A stretch of 45,999 nucleotides of DNA from Pseudomonas nitroreducens. GTDB taxonomy: Bacteria > Pseudomonadota > Gammaproteobacteria > Pseudomonadales > Pseudomonadaceae. Of this stretch, positions 11,401 to 18,040 are shown piece by piece (position 1 is the stretch's first letter; every line of letters begins with the position of its first letter). Location: positions 2,549-48,547 of the forward strand of contig NZ_JACHLI010000044.1 of assembly GCF_014204515.1 (NCBI RefSeq). The letters run 5' to 3'. The translations under genes and the position numbers were made by a program. Below the pieces are notes generated by a model. It ran no database searches, was not told the DNA's origin, and worked only from the letters and a program-made list of their open reading frames with translations.

Positions 11401-11423
11401 AGGAGGGCTTGCATGTAGTTTGA
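1..11423 (+). CDS. bapA: Giant RTX/Ig-repeat biofilm adhesin, 5' end outside the window
   Basis: The frame is open from the first bases, so the start lies upstream; the first in-window ATG (48) falls in the middle of a domain. About 3,800 residues are visible. In order: 17 Ig-like domains of about 90-105 residues, each with a TDD motif and an AxDxAGN-like end (to about 5430); two tandem 918-residue modules rich in DGGYxVxW-type strands (about 5440-10915), probably beta-propeller-like; then GNDxxD and GGAGHDT calcium-binding RTX motifs and a roughly 100-residue C-terminal tail typical of type I secretion (to the TGA at 11421). Such proteins are exported by an ABC/HlyD/TolC machine and mediate cell-cell and surface attachment. 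The exporter genes downstream match the P. aeruginosa PA1874-1877 (bapABCD) arrangement as I remember it. The visible part alone exceeds the roughly 2,470 residues I recall for PAO1 PA1874. The N-terminal retention/anchor region cannot be seen. Confidence 0.85.
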   Translation, partial: SQPLLSGSHNFQAAAVDGAGNESAKTDGWDFTVDVQAPTVPVDPQNSDSLQLLDDVGAITGPIAKGGVTDDARPEFKGELADVGDVKSINIYDNSVLIGSAAVDANGKWSFTPSQPLLSGSHNFQAAAVDGAGNESAKTDGWDFSLKLSAPQAPSLNHVSDDFGLITSGHLQPGAVTDDKTPTVSGTAEPGTVVHLYVNGSEVGSVATDAEGGWSIIASDLGVDGEKTITAKAVDAAGQSSPETGGFSIVLDTTVPGKPSVPGGEDNVGAITGPITDGVTDDTTPTFSGSSEPGAIVTIKDGDKVLGTATVGEDGTWTFTPSEPLVEGEHSITIQVTDPAGNVSESSNVLELVVNTQVVSVSVTKALDNAGDKTGDLANNAATDDSKPTLVGTATAGALVTVKEGATVLGSVIADVSGNWTLELPQQAEGAHSYSIVASNGANSANASFALTVDTRAPSKPGSITAIDDQGDVTGAISSGVTDDATPTFGGSAEPGSVITIRDGETVLGSTSVGEDGTWSFTPSALEDGEHAISVTATDKAGNVSELSDVLPIKVDTSEVKVSITQVVDNVGSITGEIAKGGVTDDRTPSLHGKGVAGDTVRISLKGGTEIGSALVDAQGNWTFELPAQVDGAHTYVASIDNGANSASAEFSLVIDTVAPSKPEGIGAVDAQGKVTGSIEAGGTTDDNQPTLGGKAEPGSVITIKDGDTVLGTTTVDGQGNWSFTPSAPLGEGEHSITAEATDAAGNTSKPSDALAFIVDTAAITVSVTKAVDNVGSKTGDLSDKSITDDTRPTLIGTASAGAVVSILLGATVLGSVVADESGKWSFELPEHTDGTYSYGIVAKGANGNEASTGFELTIDTQAPPAPTGVTVADKVGEHQGQLQPGGVTDDNAPVIGGSGAKPGEVITVYDNGSKLGTTIVDAGGNWQYKPETPLAEGAHQICASSTDAAGNESAQGPSLSFSVDTTPPGVSSDLDLYDDVGLKTGTIGRGSPTDDARPQFSGRLAAGEASYVNVYDGTKLLGTATVDADGSWSFQSPLLEAGNHDFRAEAVDAAGNIGVKTPDWSFTVEGDSNRPSQPSFSTVLDDQGSLTGPLQKGDSTDDKSLTVQGTADANTVVHLYVDGNEVGSASVGADGKWSIETGDLGADGVKNITAKAVNDVGQVSSVAGPYDIVLDTLAPAKPGMVVAADDIGELTGAINPSTVTDDNLPTFTGSGAEIGATVTVKDGDTVLGTAIVDASGNWSLTPSEPLGEGEHSISASVTDKAGNTSKASDPLNFTVDTSTVVVSILRAKDDVGSIQTDIGANGVTDDATPRLEGTATANAVVTIKEGATTIGSTIANAAGNWHFDLPQQSEGAHNYTAVAKNQAGTEGSASFALTIDTSAPDAPAIGKVVDDVGSKTGELASGGFTDDQSPTLYGTSGAEGDLIKIYDNGELLGSVVAGPGGAWNWNPTGDTEKLAEGQHELTVTATDKAGNESAHSLVFEVNVDTTAPGAISDLDLYDDAGAFTGTIVSNGPEATDDSTPTYSGHVDPASGPQYVNIYSNGELFGTATVNAEGDWAFTPEPLANGSYSFSAAAVDAAGNEGPRTDDWNFTIRVGGPEEPVITNVTDDFGPEQGYLQKEDFTDDTTLTLTGSGQAGATLYLYARLSEDGPGTLVGSALIDAQGEWEITTSDLSLLGGDGMKYLYAQAQDGTGQWSTTTGNFPIELYTGEPEVPELLSFVTKDFTTQVSGNLTSDTTPSISGKGEPGSLVTISDNGKVMGSTVVGEDGTWSYMPENPLADGEHAFTAVITDKVGNTTEPSEPWLFVVDTLPPNVGLDINTAEQLAGQTEPGAIVTVVDKAGASHTVTADQDGRWSIQPNPLGLGQDGSISVIDAAGNQSEPIAIQGDVLASYDLTRYTDKVNTTESGDQANPSVTTLKDGKIVVVWQGGSSSDYETYMQLFEADGVTRIGGEQQVNQRNYSNQDSPQVIALADGGYLVVWESYQAGPDTNADGIMARRYAADGSPVGDEFAVNQNTAGGQKSPVVVAHADGGYTISWMSDPDGSNTDLIVQRTFDAHDQPVTGDVTVGSGDRYGLYGAPAMDAFTDTAHNGMYVTVWNGYNGPSDKASTGIIGQLYKADGTPLGNNFQVNSTTGNSQDYPDVITLKDGSFIVVWEGNPPGSTGYDVYMAHYSVNPSTGAVQLIGMGDERVNTSLAGDQYKPTAVALNDGGYMILWGSAGGDGSGSAVFAQRYSASGEKLGREFIVNPTTEGNQGWAGESPDLKNLLDATVMEDGNVYVTWQSDKADSGGWGIESTVVDIDAGYYSEFRVNSTTSGDQDNSATARLPNGGFVVVWESANVDGSNDGVVAQLFDAKGMPVGGEFVVNSTTANFQGKPAVEVLKDGSFVVSWTSYAGGNEAIMQQKYGYTYDLDGHIRGAVREGSEYMVNVNDAGSQRYSSITALEDGGYMVTWKSSVGGEWHIYTRQYKADGSPMGSEQMVSDTNMADTVDTRATGISTLEDGRVVFAYTRNSGGGAGYDAYFRIYDPVTKTFGAEIVANQTTANNQASPSVTHLANGNFVVTWDSNDHSGPDAYGYGTWGRIFNAAGQPVSGEFLATGSTLGDQSLPIVVAREGGGFVVIYQSQTDAAPGAGTYGIYAQYFDDAGHKVGQTLHINQLVTGDQTQISATFLDSGKLYVSWTDAGVSDGSGSAVKGRLVDLDESFGLTPPPPKGEGVTGIDYEPANPPEVSVLSVGLDHNSADQLGGRTEPGAIVTVVDGKGVSHSVTADEHGRWAMYPNPLAQGEQGTLSARDANGHEALPVDIQGAALADYQLDRHTVGVNTTESGPQANPSSATLADGKIIVVWQSGDTSTDNADVYMQLFAADGVTKIGTEQLINQRNANNQDSPQVIALADGGYLVVWESYQAGPDTNADGVMARRYGADGTPLTDEFLVNVNTAGGQKGASAVAHADGSYTISWSSNPDGSNTDLIVQRTFDADNKPLTGDVTVGSGNRYGAWGAPEMAAFGDAAHKGMYVTVWSGYSGPGDKSSTGVIGQIFKADGTPLGVNFQVNSTTGNSQDYPDVITLKDGTFVVIWEGNPPGSTGFDIYMAHYSVDPSTGAVQQIGMGDVRVNSNLSGDQFKPTAVALNDGGYLVVWGSEGGDGSGSAVFAQRYSASGEKLGREFLVNPTTDGNQGAVSSSSDLTNVLDATLLQDGNVYVTWQSDKADSNSWGIQGTVIDIDAGNYSEFRVNSTTSGAQDNSATARLPNGGFVVVWESASGDGSNDCVMAQLYDAKGMPVGGEFVVNSTTANFQGKPAVEVLKDGSFVVSWTSYAGGNDAIMQQKYGYTYDLQGHINGAVAKGGEYMVNINDVGNQRYSNITALDDGGYIISWSSNTTGTSGKWAMFMRQYSADGTPVTGDVQVGDATYYISAGPDAASLATLKDGTVVIAYNRDAGGAAGVESYFRIYDPVTKSLGAEVLANQLSAGKQSSPSVSPLSNGNFIVTWDSNDNSGLDQSGLSTWGRMFDAKGEALGNEFLVSGNALGDQSEPIVVPREGGGFVVVYTSKSEGAPGTGTYGVYAQYFDDAGHKVGPELHVNQLVTGDQTQISATFLDSGKLFVSWTDSGVSDGSDTAIKGRLLDLDETLGLTPPVPEGGATHVDYHPVSDAVGTAGNDMLDARGYTNASGGGGNDAIIIDGTGFSHIDGGAGHDTLVWASHNPLNLAAIADKVENIEAVHLTEGISQLLSLTIGDLLNVTGKDANDEQTLKVTGDAGQNGVFDTVDIDLSAWSKTAQVTEKNVTYDVYKSTSESYAHLLIQEGLHVV
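5439..10915 (+). repeat. Tandem duplication of a 918-residue module inside bapA
   Basis: The segment that begins with a LAGQTEPGAIVTVVD stretch and continues VNTTESG..ANPS is repeated as LGGRTEPGAIVTVVD..VNTTESG. The VNTTESG codons start at 5712 and 8466, exactly 2,754 bp (918 codons) apart. Long tracts are identical at the DNA level, for example 138 bp at 7064-7201 and 9824-9961. Each copy contains many VxVWxS / DGGYxVxW strands, which suggests a beta-propeller or beta-solenoid fold; this is inferred from pattern only. Confidence 0.85.
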
Positions 11424-11523
11424 TAGCTGCTGTGCTGAAACGGTGGAAGCCTGCCAATCTTGATTTGCCTGGCTGGCGCTCCACCGTCTCCGATCCCGAC
11501 GCACTCGGTCGCTATTCGACAAC

Positions 11524-11551
11524 GGCGCGGACCTTGGTTCGCGCCTTTTTT
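11524..11551 (+). terminator. Intrinsic terminator after bapA
   Basis: GGCGCG (11524-11529) pairs with CGCGCC (11540-11545) around a 10-base loop and is followed at once by six T. It lies 100 bases after the bapA stop, so bapA is probably transcribed as its own unit, separate from the exporter genes. Confidence 0.8.
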
Positions 11552-11687
11552 ATGGCTGTCTGAGCGCAGGAGGCCGTCTGCCATGGATGTCGTTGGAGGT
11601 AAAAACGAGCATCCGCCAGCGGTTATCCGGCGCCCCAATTGACTGCTCGACTTGAACACCGCACGCAGCCGCACCGTCGTCGGACCC

Positions 11688-12415
11688 TCAACGATGCTGT
11701 CTTGGTCGAACAGATCAAGCCCGCTGTAGCTATGGCTATCGCCGGGCCTGGTGTCTGTTGCGTCGGCAGCATGAGGAAAAAGCCCATCCGCTGGTCAGCG
11801 TGAGTGGGGTTAGCGCGTCACGCGTGACCACGATATGAATCTAGAGCGGCGACACAAACAGCCGGGTGTGGTAAGGCGTCACAAAGGTCGCGTGGCCGTG
11901 GATACAAGCAACACCTGCAGGTGTTCCGATGGCTTCGAGCCCGCTGCGAGGATGGCGAAAAACTACGCGTGGCCTACGTCCTGGACTGCTGCGACCGCGA
12001 GGCTATCAGTTGGGTGGTTAGCCCCAAGCGGCTACAGTGGCAGCGACTTCCACGACGTGATGGTGGAAGCCATCGAGTAACGCTTCGGCGGCGAGTTGCC
12101 TGCATCGCCGGTGCAATGGCTAAGCGATAACGGCTTGGCCTATACCGCCGAACAGCCCTGTGCCTTTGCTCGGCAGATAGGGCTGCTGCCCCTGGCAACC
12201 CCAGTGTATAGCCCCATAGCAACGGTATGGTGGAAAGCTTCGTGAAGGCCATCAAGCGAGACTACATCCGCCACGTGCCCAGACCTGATCGATAGCACTG
12301 CACAACCTAAGCATTGCCTTAGAGCATTACAACGAGGAACACGCATAGCGCACTGAAATACCGCTCACCTCGCGAATTCGGGCGCCTGGGGGAGGCATCA
12401 ACTTAACGGTGTAAC
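11688..12415 (+). pseudogene. Decayed IS3-family (IS2-like) transposase OrfB remnant
   Basis: Frame-shifted pieces read in order as a DDE transposase of the IS3 family: DAVLVEQIKPAV, RDHDMNLERRHKQPGVVRRHKGRVAVD, EDGEKLRVAYVLDCCDREA, DFHDVMVEAIE, WLSDNGLAYTAEQ, NGMVESFVKAIKRDYI and ALKYRSPREFGRLGEAS. Several frameshifts and stops separate them. I found no clear terminal inverted repeats. It sits between the bapA terminator and bapB, so it has driven the adhesin gene and the exporter genes apart. Confidence 0.75.
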
Positions 12416-12854
12416 AGTGGCCGGGCAAGTCTAATAACGTCAGAGAGTTGATCAATTCAGGAGTTGGATCTTCGATGTCGCCAGGGGTAAATCGCCGTGT
12501 CACATGACACTGCGTTGCCTCCCTCAGTTCTCGTCGCGAAACCGGTTAGGAAGCAGGGTGGCTTCCAGGGCCGCGCATCCGAGTATACGAACTGGGCAGC
12601 TGCCGGTACTGCGACTCATTTTCTTTAAGTTCGACAGTTGGCGTGCATGATCGAATCTATGAAATCTCCGCTATGATTCGTAAATGCGATTATTCCTGCA
12701 GGCTTCTGAGTGGATTTGTCTCGGTCTATTTGGGTTATTCGTTTATTTAGCGCTCCCAAGGTAACTAAAAATAGCGCGCTCTTTAAGATTTTTCCTAACT
12801 ATAGATTCTTTGCCGATCTGTAGCATTACGACACAGTTTTCCAGGGTGTCTCAG
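12416..12854 (+). promoter_or_regulatory. AT-rich leader upstream of bapB, probable promoter region
   Basis: No gene is seen here. The last 220 bases are clearly more AT-rich than the surroundings and include a TATGAT box-like hexamer near 12673 and several T-rich tracts. Because bapA ends at a terminator and an IS remnant intervenes, bapB needs a promoter here. No convincing -35/-10 pair could be fixed by eye. Confidence 0.35.
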
Positions 12855-14441
12855 ATGTATTTCCAGAACTTTCAATTGGGTGCATTAGTCTTGTTGGCGA
12901 TGTCTCCGTTCGCTGTTGCGAACGAAGTGTCGGACACGCCGGCGAAGTCCGCCAAACGGATGATTTGCAATCCCGAATGCCAGTGGCTGGACGCCGGCAG
13001 CGCTACACCCATGCACGCGTACGCGCCCTCCGCCATGGCGGAGGGCGCGACCATGGAGAAAAGCGAGGCCGGCGAAGCGAAGCAGGCGCCCCTCAATGCC
13101 GCGCCGACAGAGCCACGCTTGGCTTCGACTGAGCTCCGTCCTGTTGCGCCCGCCAAGGTTCCGGCTAGATCGGCGCTGGATATGTCGGTGGACCACCTAG
13201 CCCGCGCTTGGGTCGCCGAGGACACCAATGCTGTGCCCGTTGGCGGCAGGCTCGATCTCTGGCAGGCGGTGACTCTGGCTGTGGAAACCTACCCGTCGAT
13301 CCGCGATGCCGCGGCCCAGGTTGACCAGCAGCGCGAAGGCATCGATGTGGCCAAGGCCGGCTACCTGCCGACCATCCAGACCGGCCTTAACACCGGCAAG
13401 CAGGGCGCCTACGGCAACGGCCAAAGCCTGTCGCTGAGCGCCTCGCAGATGATCTACGACTTCGGCAAGGTGTCCAGTTCGGTGAGGAGCGCTGAAGCCG
13501 GTGTGCGCGTGCAGCAGTTCCAGTTAATGGCCACCACCGACGAAGTGGCGCGGCAGTCGGCGCTCACCTTGGTCGAGGTGTCGCACTACAGCGACCTGCT
13601 GGGGGTCGCCAACGGCCAGATCGACGGTATCAAACGCCTGCGCGAGCTGGCACGCCAGCGCGCTAGCGAAGGCGCAAGCACACAGGCCGACCTGATCCAA
13701 GCGCAGTCACGGGTCGAGGCAGCGCAGTCATCACTGATGGCCATCCAGACCCAGTTGCAGCAGCAGCGCATCAAGCTGCGTATCATGATCGGCCGGGACA
13801 TCCCTGAACCCGGCGTCAGCGTGCCGGAGTCGCGCTTGCTGCAAGCCGTTCAGGGAATCGAGCCGACCCCGGAGTACCCCGTCTCCGTGCGCCTGGCCGA
13901 GGTCGAGGTGGAAGCGGCGCAGGCGCAACTGTCGCTAGCCAAATCCAACACCATGCCGACCTTTACTGTCGACGGTGGCGTCAGCAAGTACATGGGCAAC
14001 GCCGGCGAGATGGCGGGTGATCGCGTGTATACGCTCACCGTGGGCGTCAAGCACGACCTGTTCGCCGGCGGCGCCCCCTCGGCGCGGGTGCGCGGCGCTG
14101 GCCAAGCGGTACGTGCGGCGGAAGAGCGTATATACACCAAGAAGCTTGAGGCCAGCGACGAGTGGACCGCCTTGCAGCAGCAGATGAACGGACTGCAGGA
14201 GCGCCTGAAGGTGCTCGCCGAGCGCGAGAAGAACATTCATGACACCCAGCAATTGTACCGTGAGCAGTACCTCTCGTTGGGTACCCGCACGCTGCTTGAC
14301 CTCCTTAATACCGAGCAGGAAATCTTCCAGGCGCGCAGCGACCTGGTGAACGCACGCCACGAACTCTGGGCCGCCCAGGTTAGTTTCATCAACGCCACCG
14401 GCCATATGCACGACATCTTCCAAATCAAGGGAGAGATCTAA
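12855..14441 (+). CDS. bapB: TolC-family outer-membrane channel of a type I secretion system
   Basis: It forms the outer-membrane duct through which the Bap adhesin is expected to leave the cell. I chose the Met at 12855 because it begins a signal peptide (MYFQNFQLG..LLAMSPFAVA, cleavage near residue 22) and has an AGGG about 8 bases upstream; the longer in-frame start at 12810 would bury that signal. Residues 23 to about 115 are an Ala/Pro-rich linker. Then come two outer-membrane-efflux repeats: LWQAVTLAVETYPSIRDA, later SQMIYDFGKV, and in the second half VRLAEVEVEAAQAQ..LSLAKS with VGVKHDLFAGG. The 528 residues fit the family. The stop is followed two bases later by the ABC transporter start, so the genes are co-transcribed. 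Confidence 0.85.
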   Translation: MYFQNFQLGALVLLAMSPFAVANEVSDTPAKSAKRMICNPECQWLDAGSATPMHAYAPSAMAEGATMEKSEAGEAKQAPLNAAPTEPRLASTELRPVAPAKVPARSALDMSVDHLARAWVAEDTNAVPVGGRLDLWQAVTLAVETYPSIRDAAAQVDQQREGIDVAKAGYLPTIQTGLNTGKQGAYGNGQSLSLSASQMIYDFGKVSSSVRSAEAGVRVQQFQLMATTDEVARQSALTLVEVSHYSDLLGVANGQIDGIKRLRELARQRASEGASTQADLIQAQSRVEAAQSSLMAIQTQLQQQRIKLRIMIGRDIPEPGVSVPESRLLQAVQGIEPTPEYPVSVRLAEVEVEAAQAQLSLAKSNTMPTFTVDGGVSKYMGNAGEMAGDRVYTLTVGVKHDLFAGGAPSARVRGAGQAVRAAEERIYTKKLEASDEWTALQQQMNGLQERLKVLAEREKNIHDTQQLYREQYLSLGTRTLLDLLNTEQEIFQARSDLVNARHELWAAQVSFINATGHMHDIFQIKGEI

Positions 14442-14443
14442 TA

Positions 14444-16672
14444 ATGACCGCGCAAGCGCAGAAGTCTGGAGCTGCCTACGCTCCCTGGTTGGACGCGATG
14501 CTGTTCCTGGCCCGGCACTACCGCCTCGACGTTTCCGAAGAGCGGGTGCGGGTCGACTTGGAGTGGATGCCCTCCCGGGACCTTGACCAGCAACTGCAGC
14601 GCATGGCTCGCGACATGGGTATGTCGCTGCGCAGTGAGCCGCTGAGCAAGGGCGTGCTGGATCCCTGGCGCTTGCCGGTTCTTGCGCAGTTCTCCGGCGA
14701 CCAAGTTGGGGTCATCGAGAGCGTTGATGGTCAGGGCCTTGTCGGTGTGCGCCTGAGCGGTGAGCAGGGCGTCCTTCAGGCCCTGCCGGTGAGCGAGGTG
14801 TGCGAGCGGGTGCAGCGGGTGTTCTGCCTACGTCCGGAAGTCGCCGTGCCCGACATGCGCGTCGATGACTACATCAAGCCATATGAGCCGAACTGGTTCT
14901 GGGGCATTGTGCTCAAGGACTGGCGCCGCTATGGCGACGTGATGCTCGCCTCAATGGTGGCCAACGTGCTGGCGCTGTCCTCGATGATCTTCTCCATGCA
15001 GGTCTACGATCGCGTGGTGCCGGCGCAGTCCGAGCCGACCCTGTGGGTGCTTTTCGGCGGCGTGATGTTGGCGGTGGCCATTGAGTTCAGCATGCGCCTG
15101 GCGCGCACCAGCCTCAGTGACAAGATCGGCAAGCGCGCCGACCTTCGTATCTCCGACCGGGTCTTCGGTCACGCCCTTCGCCTGCGCAACGAGGCCATGT
15201 CGAAGTCCACCGGCTCGTTCATCTCGCAGTTGCGTGAGATGGAGCAAGTGCGTGAACTGATTACCTCAACCACACTTGGCGCCCTGGCTGATCTACCGTT
15301 CTTCTTCCTGTTCCTGTTGATGCTCTGGGTGGTCGGCGGCAGCATGGCGCTGGTGCCCATGGCGGTGCTGCCGCTGCTGATCATTCCCGGCCTGCTGGCG
15401 CAGAAGCGCCTGGCCAAGCTGTCCAAGGAAGGCATGCGCGAGTCATCGATCCGAAATGCCATCCTGGTGGAGGCGGTACAAGGCATCGAGGACATCAAGC
15501 AACTACGCGCCGAGCAGCGCTTTCAGAGCCAATGGAATCACCTCAACGCCGTGTCGGCGGACATCAGCATGCGCCAACGCTTTATCTCAGGCGCGCTCAT
15601 GACCTGGACCCAGGAAGTGCAGACTCTGGTCTACGCGGTGGTGATCTTGGTCGGCTGTTTCCAAGTGATGGAAGGCAGCATGACCACTGGCGCGCTGATA
15701 GGCATGTCAATATTGTCGTCGCGGATGATTTCACCGTTGGCGCAAATATCCGGGATCATGGCGCGCTGGCAGCAGGCCAAGGTCGCCCGCGAGGGCCTTG
15801 AAGAACTGATGAAGCGCCCGGTGGAAACCGCCGAGACAGGTCGCATGTTGCACCGCCCAGTGATCCACGGTGACTTCGCCATGGAGAATGTGCGTTTTCG
15901 CTACCGTCAGGAAGATGCCCGCCAAGCTATCGAAGTGCCCCAGCTGAAGATCGCCGCGGGCGAGAAGGTCGCCATTCTTGGCCGCAACGGCGCCGGCAAG
16001 TCCAGTCTCCTGCAACTGATGGCCGGGATGTACCGGCCGCAGGAAGGCATGCTTATGCTCGACTCGCTGAAGCTGGAGCTGATCGACCCGTATGATGTGC
16101 GCCGCGACGTGGCCTTCCTCAGCCAGCAGGCCAGCCTATTCTTCGGCACGCTGCGCGAGAACCTGACCATGGGCCGGCCCAACGCCAGCGACGATGAACT
16201 GCTCAACGCCCTGCGCCTGAGCGGCGCTCTGGCCCTGGTACAGGCACAGCCAGAAGGCCTCGACTACCAGATACTCGAAGGTGGTCGCGGGCTTTCCGGC
16301 GGCCAGCGCCAGACGCTGCTGCTGGCCCGCACCTTGTTACGCGACCCGCGCGTGCTGCTACTGGATGAGCCCACCGCGTGGCTCGACGAAGTCGCCGAGC
16401 AGCAACTGATCAACAACCTGCATCTCTGGCTGCATGACCGCACATTGGTAGTGGCCACCCACCGTCCCGGCGTGCTGCGCTGGGTCGACCGAATCATCGT
16501 GGTCGACAACGGCAAGGTGGTGCTTGACGACACCAAACAGGCTGTGCTGAACAAACTCAGCCAGCAGGTGGCGAAACCATCTGCACCGCAGCCGGCGCAG
16601 ACACCCGATCAGCCCCTCGCCCGTGCCCCCACGACTACGCCGGCGACGATGCCAGCGCCCACGCCGCCATGA
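14444..16672 (+). CDS. bapC: Type I secretion ABC transporter (permease fused to ATPase)
   Basis: Inner-membrane ATPase that drives adhesin export. Residues 1 to about 140 are a C39-peptidase-like domain with no visible catalytic Cys, as in LapB/HlyB-type exporters that do not cut their substrate. Residues of about 165-430 contain the membrane helices (for example VMLASMVANVLALSSMIF and LPFFFLFLLMLWVVGG). The nucleotide-binding domain has Walker A GRNGAGKSS near 513, signature LSGGQRQ near 616, Walker B VLLLDEPTAWLD near 640 and an H-loop ATHRP near 670. The C-terminus is a Pro/Thr-rich tail. The start has GGGAGA upstream and lies two bases after the bapB stop. At 742 residues it is of normal length. 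Confidence 0.88.
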   Translation: MTAQAQKSGAAYAPWLDAMLFLARHYRLDVSEERVRVDLEWMPSRDLDQQLQRMARDMGMSLRSEPLSKGVLDPWRLPVLAQFSGDQVGVIESVDGQGLVGVRLSGEQGVLQALPVSEVCERVQRVFCLRPEVAVPDMRVDDYIKPYEPNWFWGIVLKDWRRYGDVMLASMVANVLALSSMIFSMQVYDRVVPAQSEPTLWVLFGGVMLAVAIEFSMRLARTSLSDKIGKRADLRISDRVFGHALRLRNEAMSKSTGSFISQLREMEQVRELITSTTLGALADLPFFFLFLLMLWVVGGSMALVPMAVLPLLIIPGLLAQKRLAKLSKEGMRESSIRNAILVEAVQGIEDIKQLRAEQRFQSQWNHLNAVSADISMRQRFISGALMTWTQEVQTLVYAVVILVGCFQVMEGSMTTGALIGMSILSSRMISPLAQISGIMARWQQAKVAREGLEELMKRPVETAETGRMLHRPVIHGDFAMENVRFRYRQEDARQAIEVPQLKIAAGEKVAILGRNGAGKSSLLQLMAGMYRPQEGMLMLDSLKLELIDPYDVRRDVAFLSQQASLFFGTLRENLTMGRPNASDDELLNALRLSGALALVQAQPEGLDYQILEGGRGLSGGQRQTLLLARTLLRDPRVLLLDEPTAWLDEVAEQQLINNLHLWLHDRTLVVATHRPGVLRWVDRIIVVDNGKVVLDDTKQAVLNKLSQQVAKPSAPQPAQTPDQPLARAPTTTPATMPAPTPP

Positions 16673-16788
16673 CGGTGCGCGCATTCGCAGTCGCCGAAAG
16701 CTACCGCGCGGTCGATGCAGCCTTCGACGGATGAAGGCCGCATCGCCTAAGTGTTCCGGCCAGCGGGCTAGCGATGGAATACATTAAG

Positions 16789-16814
16789 GACGCGGGTCGG
16801 GCCCGCGTCGGGAG
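16789..16814 (+). promoter_or_regulatory. Hairpin next to the ribosome binding site of bapD
   Basis: GACGCGGG (16789-16796) and CCCGCGTC (16802-16809) form a perfect 8-bp stem with a 5-base loop, directly followed by the GGGAG ribosome binding site (16810-16814) and the ATG at 16820. No T tract follows, so it is not a classic terminator. It may shape translation or partial readthrough between bapC and bapD. The stem is seen; the role is inferred. Confidence 0.45.
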
Positions 16815-16819
16815 TTATC

Positions 16820-18040
16820 ATGCAGGTCAATTCGATTCAACTGCCTAAGCCCTCCGCGCCGAGCCATCCGGCTGCGTCCTGCGGCGACCTTTTCACCGAA
16901 CAACAGCGAGCCCCGCGTGTCTCGCGGCTGATCAGGGGTGCTTTCGCCGGCGTGCTGGCGCTGCTGGCCTGGGCCTACATATTCGAGCTGGATGAAGTTT
17001 CTACCGGCACTGGCAAGATCATTCCTAGTTCCCGCGAGCAGGTCATCCAGTCGCTGGAGGGCGGTATTATCTCGCAGTTGCGGGTCAAACAGGGCGACTT
17101 GGTGGATGCTGGCCAGGTGCTGGCACAGCTGGACCGTACCAAGACCGAGTCCGCAGTAGGAGAGAGCGCCTCACGGGTGCGCTCGGCTCTCGCCATGGCG
17201 GCGCGCCTGCGTGCCGAGGTGGACGGCGGCGAGCTGGCGTTTCCGGCACAAGTGCTGGAGGAGCCGGACTTGGTGAAGTCCGAGACCGCGCTGTACAAAT
17301 CCCGCCGCGAGGGCCTGCAGAAGACCCTAAACGGCATCAGTGAGGCCCTCGGCCTGGTCAACAAGGAACTGCAGATGACCACGCGTCTGGCCTCGGTCGG
17401 CGCGGCGAGCAATGTCGAAGTTCTGCGGCTGCAACGACAGGCCAACGAGCTGCAGCTGAAGGCCACCGATACACGCAATCAGTACCTGGTAAAGGCCCGC
17501 GAGGACTTGGCGAAGGCTAACAGCGAAGTGGAGGCGCAGCAGTCGGTGACCCGCGGCCGCGCCGATTCACTGTCGCGTCTGACCGTCACCTCACCGATGC
17601 GCGGCATCATCAAGGACATTGAGGTCAGCACCGTCGGCGGAGTGATTCCGCCCAACGGTCGTTTTATGGTCATCGTCCCGGTGGAGGACCAACTGCTGGT
17701 AGAGGCACGCATCTCGCCGCGCGACGTGGCCTACATCCATCCCGGTCTGCCGGCCCTAGTCAAGATTAGCGCCTATGACTACTCCATCTATGGCGGCCTG
17801 AAGGGAGAGGTGGTGAACATCTCGCCGGACACCATCCAGGATGAAGTGCGGCGCGACCAGTATTACTATCGGGTATTCGTGCGCACTGAGACCGACGCAC
17901 TGAAGAACAAAGACGGAAGGAGCTTCTCGATCTTCCCCGGCATGGTCGCTACCGTAGATATCCACACCGGCAGCAAGACCGTCTGGGACTACCTGACCAA
18001 GCCGCTCAATCGCGCGCGCGAAGCGCTGCGCGAACGCTGA
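16820..18040 (+). CDS. bapD: HlyD-family membrane fusion protein (type I secretion adaptor)
   Basis: It links the ABC exporter to the outer-membrane channel across the periplasm. There is a short cytoplasmic N-terminus and one membrane helix around residues 34-52 (GAFAGVLALLAWAYIF). A lipoyl-like half follows with the family signature VIQSLEGGIISQLRVKQGD, then a long coiled coil (about 110-250), the second lipoyl half SRLTVTSPMRGIIKDI, and a C-terminal beta domain with YGGLKGEVVNISPDT and IFPGMVATVDIHTGSK. At 406 residues it is of normal length. GGGAG lies five bases before the ATG. A 147-base gap with a hairpin separates it from bapC. Confidence 0.88.
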   Translation: MQVNSIQLPKPSAPSHPAASCGDLFTEQQRAPRVSRLIRGAFAGVLALLAWAYIFELDEVSTGTGKIIPSSREQVIQSLEGGIISQLRVKQGDLVDAGQVLAQLDRTKTESAVGESASRVRSALAMAARLRAEVDGGELAFPAQVLEEPDLVKSETALYKSRREGLQKTLNGISEALGLVNKELQMTTRLASVGAASNVEVLRLQRQANELQLKATDTRNQYLVKAREDLAKANSEVEAQQSVTRGRADSLSRLTVTSPMRGIIKDIEVSTVGGVIPPNGRFMVIVPVEDQLLVEARISPRDVAYIHPGLPALVKISAYDYSIYGGLKGEVVNISPDTIQDEVRRDQYYYRVFVRTETDALKNKDGRSFSIFPGMVATVDIHTGSKTVWDYLTKPLNRAREALRER

